The position numbers and the translations under genes were made by a program. DNA of 64,000 bases from an uncultured Caulobacterales bacterium. Its GTDB lineage: Bacteria; Pseudomonadota; Alphaproteobacteria; Caulobacterales; Caulobacteraceae. The stretch covers positions 1-64,000 of the forward strand of contig CAISEP010000020.1 in the NCBI GenBank assembly GCA_903884425.1, read 5' to 3'. Shown piece after piece: positions 1-10,251 of this stretch (its first letter is position 1; every line of letters begins with the position of its first letter). The notes under the pieces are model-generated. The model was not told the origin of the DNA, searched no databases, and saw only the letters and a list, made by a program, of their open reading frames with translations.

Positions 1-21
1 ACGAGATACTTGTTTTAAAGT

Positions 22-270
22 CGTCATTCCCGGCCTTGAGCCGGGAACCTCCGTCCGGATCACACGGACCGCGTCCTTCGAGACGGGCCTTCGGCCCTCC
101 TCAGGATGACGAAGGGGGTTGAAGCCCCACTCCCTGCGTCATGGTGAGGAGGCCCGGAACGGGCCATCTCGAACCACGCACACCCGGCGCGAGGTTCCCG
201 GCTCAAGGCCGGGAATGACGGGGTGAAAGAGGATAAGTCGTCATTCCCGGGCGAAGACCCGGGAACCTCC
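22..270. repeat. Intergenic repeat cluster 1 (family A 22-52; B dimer 71-111/137-180; A dimer 191-220/239-270)
   Basis: cgtcattcccggccttgagccgggaacctcc and gcgtccttcgagacgggccttcggccctcctcaggatgacg recur across the window. Confidence 0.95.
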
Positions 271-282
271 GTCCGGCAAACC

Positions 283-2016
283 CTACTTCTTCCCGAACGG
301 CCAGAAGCCGCCCTTGGGCTTTTCCGGCGGGGGCGGGGTCACGATCCGCTCCTCCGGCTCGCCGACGGTTTCCTCCTTCGGCGTGTAGGGGTGGACGGTG
401 GGCAGCACATAGTCGGCGAAGCGCTGGCGCAGCAGCTTCTTGTCGATCTTGCCAGTGGCACCCAGGGGGATGTCGTCCACGAACACCACGTCGTCCGGCG
501 TCCACCACTTGGCGATCTTGCCGGCCAGGAAGTCCAGGAACTCCTCCTTGGTGGCCGTCACCCCGTCCTTCAGCTTGACCAGCAGCAGGGGGCGCTCGTC
601 CCACTTGGGATGATAGACGCCGATCACGGCGGCGAGCGCGGCCTTGGGGTGGCCTGCGGCGATGTTCTCGATGTCGATGGAGCTGATCCACTCCCCGCCG
701 GACTTGATCACGTCCTTGGCCCGGTCGGTGATCTGCATGAAGCCGTGGGTGTCGATGGTGGCCACGTCGCCGGTGTCGAAATAGCCGTCCCCGTCCGCCG
801 CCGCCGCCGCGCCGCGGAAATAGGACTGGACCACGGTCGGGCCCTTGACCAGCAGGCGGCCGAAGGTGGTGCCGTCCCGGGGCAGGGCCACGTCCTCGTC
901 ATTCACCAGCTTGATGTCGATGCCCAGCGGCGGGCGGCCCTGCTTCAGCAGGATCGGCAGCCGGGTCTCGAAGTCCATGCCGTCCATGGAGGCGGTGGGG
1001 GTGCCCAGCGTGCCCAGGGGCGAGGTCTCCGTCATGCCCCAGGCATGGACGACATCGACCCCGAACCGGTCGTGGAAGGCGCGGACAATGGCCTCCGGCA
1101 CGGCAGAGCCACCGATCACCACCCGCCGCAGATGGGTCAGGGTGTCGCCGGTGGCGTCCATGTGCTGCAGCAGCATCTGCCAGACGGTGGGCACCGCCGC
1201 CGACATGGTGACCTTTTCCTTTTCCAGCAGCTCGTGGATGGCGGCACCGTCCATCCGCGCGCCGGGGAGCACGAAGCTCGCCCCCACCGCAGGCGCGGAG
1301 AAGGTCAGGCCCCAGGCATTGGCGTGGAACATGGGCACCACCGCCAGCACCGTGTCCCGCTGCGACAGGCCCATCACGTCCGTCTGCAGGGTCATGAAGG
1401 TGTGCAGGAAGTTGGACCGGTGGGAGTACAGCACCCCCTTCGGGTCCCCGGTGGTGCCGGAGGTGTAGCAGAGGCCGCAGGCGGTGTTCTCGTCGAACCC
1501 GCCCCAGGCCGCGTCCGTCGGACGGCCCGCGATCAGGTCCTCGTACATGAACATCTCCGCCCCCGCGCCGTCGGGGCGATGGGCCTCGTCCGACAGGATC
1601 ACCACCCGCTCGATGCAGGGGGCCTTGTGCAGATGCTCCAGCAGCATGGGCACGAAGGTCAGGTCGGTGAACAGCACCCGGTCGCCGGCATGGCTGGCGA
1701 TCCACATGATCTGGTCGGGATGCAGGCGGGGGTTCAGGGTGTGGCAGACCGCCCCCATGCCCATGACGCCGTACCAGGTCTCGATGTGCCGGGCGGTGTT
1801 CCAGCCAAGCGTCGCCACCCGGTCGCCGGGCTGGATGCCCAGTTCCTTGAGGGCGTGGGTGACCTGCTTGGCGCGGCCGTGGATCCGGCTCCAGGTGGTG
1901 CGCACGATCGGCCCTTCCACCGAGCGGGAGATCACCTCCCGGTCCCCGTGCCAGCGGTCCGCATGGTCCAGGATGCGATCCACCGTCATCGGCCAGTCCT
2001 GCATCAAGCCGCGCAT
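283..2016 (-). CDS. AMP-dependent fatty-acyl-CoA synthetase / ligase
   Basis: 577 aa; [21 protein letters not shown]-binding motif, [34 protein letters not shown]-terminal motif. Confidence 0.93.
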   Translation of the reverse strand: MRGLMQDWPMTVDRILDHADRWHGDREVISRSVEGPIVRTTWSRIHGRAKQVTHALKELGIQPGDRVATLGWNTARHIETWYGVMGMGAVCHTLNPRLHPDQIMWIASHAGDRVLFTDLTFVPMLLEHLHKAPCIERVVILSDEAHRPDGAGAEMFMYEDLIAGRPTDAAWGGFDENTACGLCYTSGTTGDPKGVLYSHRSNFLHTFMTLQTDVMGLSQRDTVLAVVPMFHANAWGLTFSAPAVGASFVLPGARMDGAAIHELLEKEKVTMSAAVPTVWQMLLQHMDATGDTLTHLRRVVIGGSAVPEAIVRAFHDRFGVDVVHAWGMTETSPLGTLGTPTASMDGMDFETRLPILLKQGRPPLGIDIKLVNDEDVALPRDGTTFGRLLVKGPTVVQSYFRGAAAAADGDGYFDTGDVATIDTHGFMQITDRAKDVIKSGGEWISSIDIENIAAGHPKAALAAVIGVYHPKWDERPLLLVKLKDGVTATKEEFLDFLAGKIAKWWTPDDVVFVDDIPLGATGKIDKKLLRQRFADYVLPTVHPYTPKEETVGEPEERIVTPPPPEKPKGGFWPFGKK

Positions 2017-2104
2017 CGTCTACCCCCGAATGGTCCTGTTCTTGTCATGCCCATCTTGCAGGCCCTGCGCCGCCTGCCAAGGCCTGACACACGCGGCGGG
2101 GGCC

Positions 2105-3589
2105 TCAGCCCGCCCGAACCGCCGCGCACTGGGCCGTAAGCGTGGCCGCGGCGTCCACATGCCGCCAGTCCGTGACCACGGGCCGCTCCGCCAGTTGCCG
2201 GTCCAGCACCCGCAGGTCCGCATCGGAGGCGTCGTTGCGCCGGGCCGCCACCCGCGCCCGCAGCACCTCGTCCGGGGCGTCCAGCCACACACCGGTGGCA
2301 CCCGGGTAGAGGGCCAGCGCCGCCGCCCGCCGGGCCGGGTCGCGGAAGGTGGCGTCGAGGATCACGCTCCCCCCGGCGGCCAGCACCTGCCGTGCCCCGT
2401 CGAACAGCGCCGCATGGATGCGCGCGTCCGCCTGCGCCGTATAGGCCTCCGGCGGCAGGGGCTCGGTGGGGGCGCGGCCGAACAGGCGCTTGCGCACCTC
2501 GTCGGAGCGCAGCACCACCGCCCCGGGGGGCGCGCCCAGCTCCGGCGCCAGCGCCCGGGCCAGGGTCGACTTGCCGCTGCCCGACAGACCGCCGATGGCG
2601 ATCAGCCGGGGCGGCTCGGTGCGCAGATGCCGCTCCGCCGCCGCCAGATAGGCCCGGGCCGCCTCCGGCTGGCCGTTGTGCCCGCACACATGGCAGCGCA
2701 CCGCCGCCCGCACGGACAGGAACAGGGGCAGGGCTGCCAGGCCGTCATACAGGACCTCCGGCGCAAATAGGCGGGAGGCGGCATCCAGCCAGCCGTTCAG
2801 CGCCCGGTTGGCGGGGCCCGGCCGCCCGCGGAACACCAGGTCCATCAGGGTGAAGGCGAGGTCATAGAGCACGTCGATCTCGATCAGCCGGACATTGAAC
2901 TCGATCCGGTCGAACAGCACCGCCCGGCCGTCCTCCAGCAGGATGTTGCCCAGGTGCAGGTCCCCGTGACACTCCCGCACCAGCCCGGCGGCGAGGCGCC
3001 GGTCCAGCCGGGCCCGCTGGGTGGCGAACACCTCCGCCGTGCGGGCGATCACCCGCTCCGCCGCCTCGGCTCCGAGGATCGGTGCCAGTTGCCGCAGGTG
3101 GGCGGCGTTGGAGGTCAGCACATAGTCGAGGCCGTCCGCCCCGCCCCCGGCCGTGCCCAGGGCCGCGGCCCCGTGGACCCGGGCGATCTCCCGGCCGATG
3201 GCCTCGGCCAGGTCCCCGTCCACCCGGTCGGGGCACTCGCTCAGCACCGCGGTCTCGTCGAAGCGGCGCATTTCCAGCACATAGTCCACGGCCTCGGGGG
3301 CGTCGGCCGGGGCGAGGCGGAAGCCGTGGGGCCCGGGCACCACCGCATGCAGGGTCCGATAGACGTCCGGCGCGGTGATCCGGTTCAGGCGCAGCTCCTG
3401 CTGCCCCGCCCACAGGCGCTTTTCCAGGGTGGTGAAGTCCAGGAAGCCGAAATCCACCGGCTTCTTCCGCTTCAGGGCCCGGTCGGGATAGAGATAGACC
3501 TTGGAGATCGGCGTCTCGATCCGCCGGTCGCAGGGGCAGGCCTCCCCTGCCCCGGCCGCCAGCCACTGGTCGAGATCGTCGCCCTGCAT
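2105..3589 (-). CDS. Bifunctional APH-like phosphotransferase / AAA (P-loop) kinase fusion
   Basis: N-terminal half has CHGDLHLGNILL..LFDRIEFN (APH/choline-kinase type); C-terminal half has GGLSGSGKSTLAR P-loop. Start placed at MQGDDLDQW. Confidence 0.85.
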   Translation of the reverse strand: MQGDDLDQWLAAGAGEACPCDRRIETPISKVYLYPDRALKRKKPVDFGFLDFTTLEKRLWAGQQELRLNRITAPDVYRTLHAVVPGPHGFRLAPADAPEAVDYVLEMRRFDETAVLSECPDRVDGDLAEAIGREIARVHGAAALGTAGGGADGLDYVLTSNAAHLRQLAPILGAEAAERVIARTAEVFATQRARLDRRLAAGLVRECHGDLHLGNILLEDGRAVLFDRIEFNVRLIEIDVLYDLAFTLMDLVFRGRPGPANRALNGWLDAASRLFAPEVLYDGLAALPLFLSVRAAVRCHVCGHNGQPEAARAYLAAAERHLRTEPPRLIAIGGLSGSGKSTLARALAPELGAPPGAVVLRSDEVRKRLFGRAPTEPLPPEAYTAQADARIHAALFDGARQVLAAGGSVILDATFRDPARRAAALALYPGATGVWLDAPDEVLRARVAARRNDASDADLRVLDRQLAERPVVTDWRHVDAAATLTAQCAAVRAG

Positions 3590-3796
3590 CCACCTGCTCC
3601 GCGGCCCACCGTCGTTGCTCCCTGTCCTAGCGAATGTCGCGGACAAGGACAGGGGATGCGTGGGACCCCGAGCCACTTTTTCCGTTGCCTGCAGATGATA
3701 TGTCACCCATCATCTCATGATCCGGTGGATCCGACGGTGCGAGCGCATGACGGACAGGACCCACGAACCGGACCTCAGACCCTGGAGTGAACCCTG

Positions 3797-4414
3797 GTGA
3801 GCACGACCCCTGCAAGCAAGACTGTCGACTTCATCTTCGACTTCGCCAGCCCCAACGCCTATCTGGCGGAAGGACCGCTGAGGGACATCGCCGCCCGCAC
3901 GGGGGCGACGGTGAACCGCATTCCCTGCCTGCTGGGGGGCATCTTCAAGCTCACCGGCAACCAGGCCCCGTTCGTGGCCTTCGGCGGGGTGAAGGGCAAG
4001 CTTGCCTATGAGCAGCTGGAGATGCAGCGCTTCATCCGGCGCCATGGCCTGACCAAGTTCCGAATGAACCCGCACTTTCCCATCAATACCATCCACATCA
4101 TGCGCGGCCTGGTGGCGGCGCAGCGGCTGGGGGTGGCGGACGCCTATGTGGCGGTAGTGCTGAAGGCCATGTGGGAGGACGGGGAGAACATGGGCGATCC
4201 CGTCGTGATCGCCCGGGTGCTGGCGCAGGGCGGCCTCGACTCCACCGCGATCCTGGAAGCGTCCCAGAGCCAGCCGGTGAAGGACGAACTCACCGCCAGC
4301 ACTGCGGCGGCGGTGGAACGGGGGGCCTTCGGCATCCCCACCTTCTATGTCGGGGACGAGATGTTCTTCGGCAAGGAACGCCTGGGCCAGGTGGAAGACG
4401 CGCTGGCGGGGTGA
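3797..4414 (+). CDS. 2-hydroxychromene-2-carboxylate isomerase / DsbA-family protein
   Basis: VDFIFDFASPNAYLAEGPL N-terminus and GAFGIPTFYVGDEMFFGKERL C-terminus typical of HCCA isomerases; GTG start. Confidence 0.9.
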   Translation: MSTTPASKTVDFIFDFASPNAYLAEGPLRDIAARTGATVNRIPCLLGGIFKLTGNQAPFVAFGGVKGKLAYEQLEMQRFIRRHGLTKFRMNPHFPINTIHIMRGLVAAQRLGVADAYVAVVLKAMWEDGENMGDPVVIARVLAQGGLDSTAILEASQSQPVKDELTASTAAAVERGAFGIPTFYVGDEMFFGKERLGQVEDALAG

Positions 4415-4422
4415 GGTGTATG

Positions 4423-4736
4423 TGCGTCCTTCGAGACGGGCCTTCGGCCCTCCTCAGGATGACGCGCGTTGGGGATGAACGTCGGCCGGTGTGGGATCGA
4501 CCCCCACCCCTCGTCTTGGTGAGGAGGCCCGGCACCGGCCGTCTCGAACCACGGGCTCCGCCCTCCTCAGGATTCCGGCCGTTTTTGAAACCCCAAAACC
4601 TGCGTCATGGTGAGGAGGGCCGGCACGGCCCGTCTCGAACCACGCACAACCGGCACGGTGTTTCCCGGGTCTTCGCCCGGGAATGACGAAGTGAATCTGT
4701 CCAGTCGTCATTCCCGGCCTTGAGCCGGGAACCTCC
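4423..4736. repeat. Intergenic repeat cluster 2 (B dimer, chimeric B fragment, B monomer, A dimer 4658-4688/4706-4736)
   Basis: same two families; between convergent genes. Confidence 0.95.
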
Positions 4737-4737
4737 A

Positions 4738-5178
4738 TCAGGCAAAGGCCGGTCGGCCTTCCGGGTCCGGGGGCGGACGGCGACGGGGACGCGTCGGTCG
4801 TCGCACGGCGCCAGCCGACCGCGGCCGCGCAAGGCGTCGGCGGACAGCCGCGACCGCCTGACCCATGCGGTGGCGCAACGCCGCGAGAAGTCGCCGGGTT
4901 CCCGCCCCCGCCAGAAGGGCCGTGACCGCCACCGTGATCTCCATATAGGCCCCGAGGTCGCCGGCCATGGCCATGGCCATGCCCACCGGCACGACCTGGG
5001 CGAGCAGCGCCACGACCACGGTCATCAGCAGGAGGCCGATGACCAGCTTCGGCGTGAGGAAGGTCAGTTTCCGCGCGGGAACCTCCACCATCCAGTGGCG
5101 CAGTCCACGCCCGACCGCCGTGTCCGGAAACGCCTGCATCACCGCGACCAGGACGAGGAACAGGACAGAGATCAGCAT
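4738..5178 (-). CDS. Small membrane protein of unknown function
   Basis: 146 aa ORF with about 3 hydrophobic segments and an Arg/Pro-rich C-terminal tail; stop codon abuts a repeat copy. Confidence 0.5.
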   Translation of the reverse strand: MLISVLFLVLVAVMQAFPDTAVGRGLRHWMVEVPARKLTFLTPKLVIGLLLMTVVVALLAQVVPVGMAMAMAGDLGAYMEITVAVTALLAGAGTRRLLAALRHRMGQAVAAVRRRLARPRSAGAVRRPTRPRRRPPPDPEGRPAFA

Positions 5179-5191
5179 GCCCTCGCCCCCC

Positions 5192-5836
5192 TCACGGATT
5201 CAGCCGCCGCTTGGTCCAGCCGGCCCCGTCCCGGCGGTACTGCATGCGGTCGTGCAGGCGAAACGCCCCGTCCCGCCAGAACTCGATCTGCACCGGGCTC
5301 ACCCGGAAGCCCCGCCAGTGGGGCGGCCGGGGCACCGGGCCGACGCCGAACTTCAGGGCGTATTCGGCGACCTTCTTCTCCAGGGCAAAGCGGCCTTCCA
5401 CCTCCTGGCTCTGGTCCGAGGCCCAGGCCCCGATCTGCGACTGGCGGGGACGGGAGGCGAAATAGGCGTCGGACTCCGCGTCACTGACCGGCGCCACCGG
5501 ACCGCGGATGCGCACCTGGCGGCGCAGGGACTTCCAGTGGAACAACAGCGCCGCCTTGCCCGCGCCCAGCAGCTGCCGCCCCTTGGCGCTGTTCGTGTTG
5601 GTGTAGAAGACGAAGCCGTCGGCGTCGAAGCCCTTCAGCAGCACCATGCGCACGTCCGGCAGGCCGTCTTCGTCCACAGTGGCCAGCGCCACCCCGTTGG
5701 GGTCGTTGATCTCCTTGGCCTCCGCCTCCTTCAGCCAGTGGGCGAACAGGTCGAAGGGGTCGTCCAGGGGAAACAGCTCCCGGTCCGTGGCGCGGCTGGC
5801 CTCCAGCTCGGCGGTGTCGGTCTCGGCGGGGGACAT
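5192..5836 (-). CDS. pdxH: Pyridoxamine 5'-phosphate oxidase
   Basis: [58 protein letters not shown]; ends KRRLNP. Confidence 0.95.
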   Translation of the reverse strand: MSPAETDTAELEASRATDRELFPLDDPFDLFAHWLKEAEAKEINDPNGVALATVDEDGLPDVRMVLLKGFDADGFVFYTNTNSAKGRQLLGAGKAALLFHWKSLRRQVRIRGPVAPVSDAESDAYFASRPRQSQIGAWASDQSQEVEGRFALEKKVAEYALKFGVGPVPRPPHWRGFRVSPVQIEFWRDGAFRLHDRMQYRRDGAGWTKRRLNP

Positions 5837-5939
5837 GGGCAGCTCCGGCGGCGCAAATCTTCAGCCCCACATCTGGGGACTGTCGGGCCCCACGTCCAGC
5901 CGTTTGCGCTCCCCCCGCCTCGTCCGCTACATACCGGCC

Positions 5940-7043
5940 ATGTCGCACAACAGCTTCGGCCACCTTTTCCGAGTCACCACCTGGGGCGAGAGCCACGGCC
6001 CGGCCCTGGGCTGCGTGGTGGACGGCTGCCCTCCGGGCCTCGTCCTGACCGAGGCCGACCTCCAGCACTGGCTCGACCGGCGCAAGCCCGGCGGCAGCCG
6101 CTTCGTCACCCAGAGGCAGGAGCCGGACGCCGTGCGCATCCTGTCCGGCGTGTTCGAGGATGACGACATCCGCGCCCGGTTCGGCGGCCCGGTGACCACC
6201 GGCACGCCCATTTCCCTGATGATCGAGAACGTGGACCAGCGGTCCAAGGACTACGGCGCCATCGCCCAGGCCTTCCGCCCCGGCCATGCGGACGTGGCCT
6301 ATCAGGCCAAGTACGGGGTGCGGGACTATCGCGGCGGCGGACGCAGCTCCGCCCGGGAGACCGCGGCCCGGGTGGCGGCGGGGGCCGTGGCCCGCAAGGT
6401 GCTGGGCGACGACATCGTCCTGCGCGGCTATCTGGTGCAGATCGGGGCCCGGGCCATCGACCGCAGCCGCTTCGACCTTACCGCCATCGAGAAGAACCCC
6501 TTCTGGTGCCCGGACCGGGAGACCGCCGCCCTGTGGGAGGCCGACCTCGACCGGGTGCGCAAGGCCGGCTCCTCCGTCGGGGCGATTGTCGAGGTGACGG
6601 CCGAGGGCGTGCCCGCCGGTTGGGGTGCGCCGATCTACGGCAAGCTGGACGCGGAGATCTGCGCCGGGCTGATGAGCATCAATGCCGTGAAGGGCGTGGA
6701 GATCGGCGAGGGCTTTGCCGCGGCGATGCTCAGCGGCAAGGACAATGCCGACGAGATGCGCATCGCCGGCAACGGCCGGATCGACTTCCAGTCCAACCAT
6801 GCGGGGGGGATCCTCGGCGGCATCTCCACCGGCCAGACCATCGTGGCGCGGATGGCGCTGAAGCCCACCAGCTCGATCCTCACCCCCCGCCGCTCGGTGA
6901 ACACGGCGGGCGAGGAGGTGGATGTGCGCACCACCGGCCGCCACGATCCCTGCGTCGGCATCCGCGCCGTGCCGGTGGCGGAGGCCATGCTGGCCTGCGC
7001 GCTGGCCGACGCGAAACTGCGCCACCGCGGCCAGGTGGGCTGA
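5940..7043 (+). CDS. aroC: Chorismate synthase
   Basis: [63 protein letters not shown]. Confidence 0.97.
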   Translation: MSHNSFGHLFRVTTWGESHGPALGCVVDGCPPGLVLTEADLQHWLDRRKPGGSRFVTQRQEPDAVRILSGVFEDDDIRARFGGPVTTGTPISLMIENVDQRSKDYGAIAQAFRPGHADVAYQAKYGVRDYRGGGRSSARETAARVAAGAVARKVLGDDIVLRGYLVQIGARAIDRSRFDLTAIEKNPFWCPDRETAALWEADLDRVRKAGSSVGAIVEVTAEGVPAGWGAPIYGKLDAEICAGLMSINAVKGVEIGEGFAAAMLSGKDNADEMRIAGNGRIDFQSNHAGGILGGISTGQTIVARMALKPTSSILTPRRSVNTAGEEVDVRTTGRHDPCVGIRAVPVAEAMLACALADAKLRHRGQVG

Positions 7044-7046
7044 GCC

Positions 7047-7502
7047 ATGTCCGGGGGCCTGCGCATCCGCCCGGCCCGGCTGGACGAGAAGCTGGCCCTT
7101 GAAGCCCTGCAGATGACCGCCTCCCTCATGTGGGAGAGTGACCGGGCGGCGCTGCTGGCCCATCCGGAGGCCGGGGACCTGCCGCCGGAGCAGTTCACCG
7201 GCGGCTTCGTCTATGTGGCGGAGCGGGAGGGCCTCACCCTGGGCTTCGGCGTGCTGCTGCCGCGGGCCGATGGCGAGGCGGAGCTGGACGGACTGTTCGT
7301 GCATCCGGACCACTGGGGCCAGGGGGTCGGCCGCGGGCTGGTGGCGGAGGCGGAGCGTCGCGCGAGGCTCCTGGGGTCCCCCTGGCTCAACGTGCTGGGC
7401 AACCGCAATGCGGAGGGGTTCTACGTCGCCTGCGACTTCGTGGCGTTCGGGGTGGAAAGGACCCAGTTCGGCGAAGGGTTGCGGATGCGCAAGGCGGTGT
7501 GA
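7047..7502 (+). CDS. GNAT family N-acetyltransferase
   Basis: LDGLFVHPDHWGQGVGRGLVAEAE acetyl-CoA binding motif; follows aroC closely. Confidence 0.9.
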   Translation: MSGGLRIRPARLDEKLALEALQMTASLMWESDRAALLAHPEAGDLPPEQFTGGFVYVAEREGLTLGFGVLLPRADGEAELDGLFVHPDHWGQGVGRGLVAEAERRARLLGSPWLNVLGNRNAEGFYVACDFVAFGVERTQFGEGLRMRKAV

Positions 7503-7512
7503 GTTGGGGGGG

Positions 7513-7732
7513 TGCGTGGTTCGAGACGCGCGTGTCACGCGCTCCTCACCATGACGAAGGGTGTCGCGCACAAACGGTCGTCATCCTGAGTAGGGCGAAG
7601 CCCGTCTCGAAGGACGCTGTGCCGGATGTGCGTGGTTCGAGACGCGCGTTCCGCGCTCCTCACCATGACTAATCTTCTAAATCACAAACCTTCGTCATCC
7701 TGAGGAGGGCGAAGCCCGTCTCGAAGGACGCA
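7513..7732. repeat. Intergenic repeat cluster 3 (two B dimers, reverse orientation)
   Basis: 7513-7556/7579-7617 and 7629-7670/7693-7732. Confidence 0.95.
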
Positions 7733-7740
7733 CATCTCCC

Positions 7741-8469
7741 CTACCGCCGCCCCAGGGCCACCAGATAGAGCTCCGAGCTCTCCGCCCGGCTGGACTTGGG
7801 CTTGAAGTGCTTCACGTCGGTGAAGTTGGCCTTGAGCAGCTTCAGCAGGTCCGCCGTCTCGCCCCCCTGGAAGGCCTTGGTGACGAAGGTGCCGCCCACC
7901 GGCAGGATGTCCACGGCAAAGGCCGCCGCCAGCTCCACCAGGCCCACGATGCGCAGGTGGTCGGTCTGGGGATGGCCGATGGTGTTGGGGGCCATGTCCG
8001 ACAGCAACAGGTCCGGCGGACCGCCGAGCGCCGCCAGCAGCTGGGCCGGGGCCTCGTCCGCCGTGAAGTCCCCCTCGATCAGGATCGCCGGCGGCAGCGG
8101 GTCCACGGGCAGCAGGTCGATGCCGACCACGGTCCCCGCCCCCCGCTCCAGCGCCACCTGGACCCAGCCGCCGGGGGCGCAGCCCAGGTCGATGATCCGG
8201 CAGCCCTTGCGGATGACGTGGAAGCGGTCGTCGATCTCCGCCAGCTTGAAGGCGGCGCGGGAGCGATAGCCCTTGGCCCTCGCCGCCTTGACGAAGGGAT
8301 CGTTGATCTGCCGGTTCAGCCACAGCTGGCTGGACATGCTCTTGGTGTCGGCGGTCTTCAGTCGCGCGCCGATGTTGCGACCGGCCGCATCCCCCCGGGT
8401 GGGGGCCTTGACCATGCGCTTGCGGGGCGGCTCGGGCGGGGCCGGAGGCTTGGGAGGCTTGGTGGACAT
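7741..8469 (-). CDS. rlmE: 23S rRNA (uridine-2'-O-)-methyltransferase (RrmJ/FtsJ type)
   Basis: RAKGYRSRAAFKLAEID, IDLGCAPGGWVQVAL, LLSDMAPNTIG, KAFQGGE. Confidence 0.94.
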   Translation of the reverse strand: MSTKPPKPPAPPEPPRKRMVKAPTRGDAAGRNIGARLKTADTKSMSSQLWLNRQINDPFVKAARAKGYRSRAAFKLAEIDDRFHVIRKGCRIIDLGCAPGGWVQVALERGAGTVVGIDLLPVDPLPPAILIEGDFTADEAPAQLLAALGGPPDLLLSDMAPNTIGHPQTDHLRIVGLVELAAAFAVDILPVGGTFVTKAFQGGETADLLKLLKANFTDVKHFKPKSSRAESSELYLVALGRR

Positions 8470-8475
8470 CTGGGC

Positions 8476-9603
8476 TCAGGCGCGGGGGGTGACGGCGGCG
8501 GGGGCGGCACCCCGGGCTCGGCGGCGGCGACGGCGGCCGGGACGTTCCTGCATCAGGGCCAGCAGCAGGCCTTCCCGCAAGCCCCGGTCAGCGACCCGCA
8601 CCCGCTCGCAGGGCCACAGCTCCTGCACCGCCTGCAGAATGGCGGCCCCGGCCAGCACCAGATCCGCCCGGTCCGGACCGATGCAGGGCTGGGCGGCGCG
8701 CGCGGCGGCATCCTGTACCAGCAGGCGCTCCGCCGCGGCCTCGCAATCCTGGCGGGTCAGCCACAGGCCGTCCACCCGGTTGCGGTCATAGCGCTCGAGA
8801 TTGAGATGCAGGCCGGCCAGGGAGGTGATGGCCCCGGACGTGCCGATCAGATGCGCCGCACCGGCGTCGAAGGCCGGACGCAGGGGGGCGGTCCCCTCCA
8901 CCTCGCCGATGGCGGTCTTGATGTGCTCGACCATGGTCCGGTACCAGTCCCGGTCCCCCGCCGCCCCCTCCGGAAACCGTTCCGCCAGGGAGACGACGCC
9001 CACGGGGATGGAGATCCACGCCCGGATCGGCAGGCGGGAGGGCTGCAGCCGGTGGGCCTGCTCCATCCGCGGGTCCGTCAGGTCGACCCAGGACAGCTCC
9101 GTCGAGCCGCCGCCCACATCCACCACCAGGGCCGCCGTCTGGGTGCGGTCCAGCAGGGTCAGGCACCCGGCCACGGACAGCTGGGCCTCCTCCTTCGGCG
9201 AGATGATGGCCAGCCGCAGGCCGGTCTCCGCCGCCACCCGCTCCACGAAGTCCGCCCCGTTGCTGGCGGAGCGGCAGGCCTGGGTCGCCACCGCCCGGAT
9301 GCGCAGGGGCCTGCGGCGGCGCACCTTGTCGGCACAGATGCGCAGCGCCGCCACGGCCCGGTCCATGGCCTCGTCGTCCAGCCGCCCGGTGCGGCTGAGG
9401 CCGTCCCCCAGGCGGACAATGCGGGAAAAGCTTTCCACCACCCGGAAACTGCGACCCGCCGGCGCGGCGATCAGCAGGCGGCAATTGTTCGTACCCAGAT
9501 CAATGGCGGCGAACAGCGAAGGCTCGCGCGCACCGGCTGGTTGGGCCGCGGATGGGGCCACGGCCTCGGGACCCGCCCGGCCGGTCTGTTGCGCCTGCGT
9601 CAT
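8476..9603 (-). CDS. Ppx/GppA phosphatase family protein
   Basis: LFAAIDLGTNNCRLLIA, VVDVGGGSTELSW, GTSGAITSLAG. Confidence 0.92.
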   Translation of the reverse strand: MTQAQQTGRAGPEAVAPSAAQPAGAREPSLFAAIDLGTNNCRLLIAAPAGRSFRVVESFSRIVRLGDGLSRTGRLDDEAMDRAVAALRICADKVRRRRPLRIRAVATQACRSASNGADFVERVAAETGLRLAIISPKEEAQLSVAGCLTLLDRTQTAALVVDVGGGSTELSWVDLTDPRMEQAHRLQPSRLPIRAWISIPVGVVSLAERFPEGAAGDRDWYRTMVEHIKTAIGEVEGTAPLRPAFDAGAAHLIGTSGAITSLAGLHLNLERYDRNRVDGLWLTRQDCEAAAERLLVQDAAARAAQPCIGPDRADLVLAGAAILQAVQELWPCERVRVADRGLREGLLLALMQERPGRRRRRRARGAAPAAVTPRA

Positions 9604-9892
9604 GGGCGGCATTCCTCCAGGAACATCGAGCCTTCGCACCGGATGCGGAGGATCTGACCTGCTTCACCAGACAGGATAGAGCATTTTCGAAATTGGGGGA
9701 ACCGGTAATCCGGGGAAAAATCCCCTAGTTACAAACGGTTCTGAGATTTCGGCATCAGCGGCCGGACGGGCCTGCCTCGTCCGGCCACGGACCGGATGCC
9801 TCCAGCACGCGCCCCGGGTCAGCCACCCGCTGAACCGATCCTGCGCGGCCTGTTCATTGAACGGTCATACGACCGCGCCTAGCTTAGGGGGC

Positions 9893-10222
9893 ATGAACAC
9901 GATTTACGCCAAATTCCAGATCGGTCAGGTCGTGCGGCATCGACACTTCTCGTTCCGCGGCGTGATCTTCGACGTGGACCCCCAGTTCGCCAATACGGAG
10001 GAGTGGTGGCTGTCGATCCCGGAGGAGATCCGTCCCCGGAAGGACCAGCCCTTCTACCACCTGCTGGCCGAGAACGAGCAGGGCAGCTATGTCGCCTATG
10101 TGTCCGAGCAGAACCTGCTGATCGACACCACGGGCGAGCCGGTCTCCCACCCCCAGGCCGCGGTGATGTTCGCCGGCTTCGAGGGCGGGCACTACCGCCT
10201 GCGGCCCCACGTCACCCACTGA
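9893..10222 (+). CDS. hspQ: Heat shock protein HspQ
   Basis: AKFQIGQVVRHRHFSFRGVIFDVDPQFANTEEWW..RPRKDQPFYHLLAENE. Confidence 0.95.
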   Translation: MNTIYAKFQIGQVVRHRHFSFRGVIFDVDPQFANTEEWWLSIPEEIRPRKDQPFYHLLAENEQGSYVAYVSEQNLLIDTTGEPVSHPQAAVMFAGFEGGHYRLRPHVTH

Positions 10223-10223
10223 T

Positions 10224-10247
10224 CCGGGGCCGACCGTCGCGCCCCGG
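10224..10247. terminator. GC-rich hairpin between convergent hspQ and tamB
   Basis: CCGGGGC..GCCCCGG inverted repeat in the 29-bp gap between two stop codons; no clear U-tract. Confidence 0.4.
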
Positions 10248-10251
10248 TCCG

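Noticed and set aside
223-2139. 638-aa plus-strand ORF antisense to the acyl-CoA synthetase
   Set aside because: Starts inside a repeat cluster and has low-complexity composition; the minus strand encodes a clear ligase.
2105-3589. Aminoglycoside-resistance gene
   Set aside because: The APH-like domain is fused to a P-loop kinase, a common housekeeping architecture of unknown substrate; sequence alone does not support a resistance call.
4423-4736. CRISPR-like array from closely spaced repeats
   Set aside because: Repeats are inverted dimers of two hairpin families with irregular spacing, not direct repeats with uniform spacers, and no cas genes are present.
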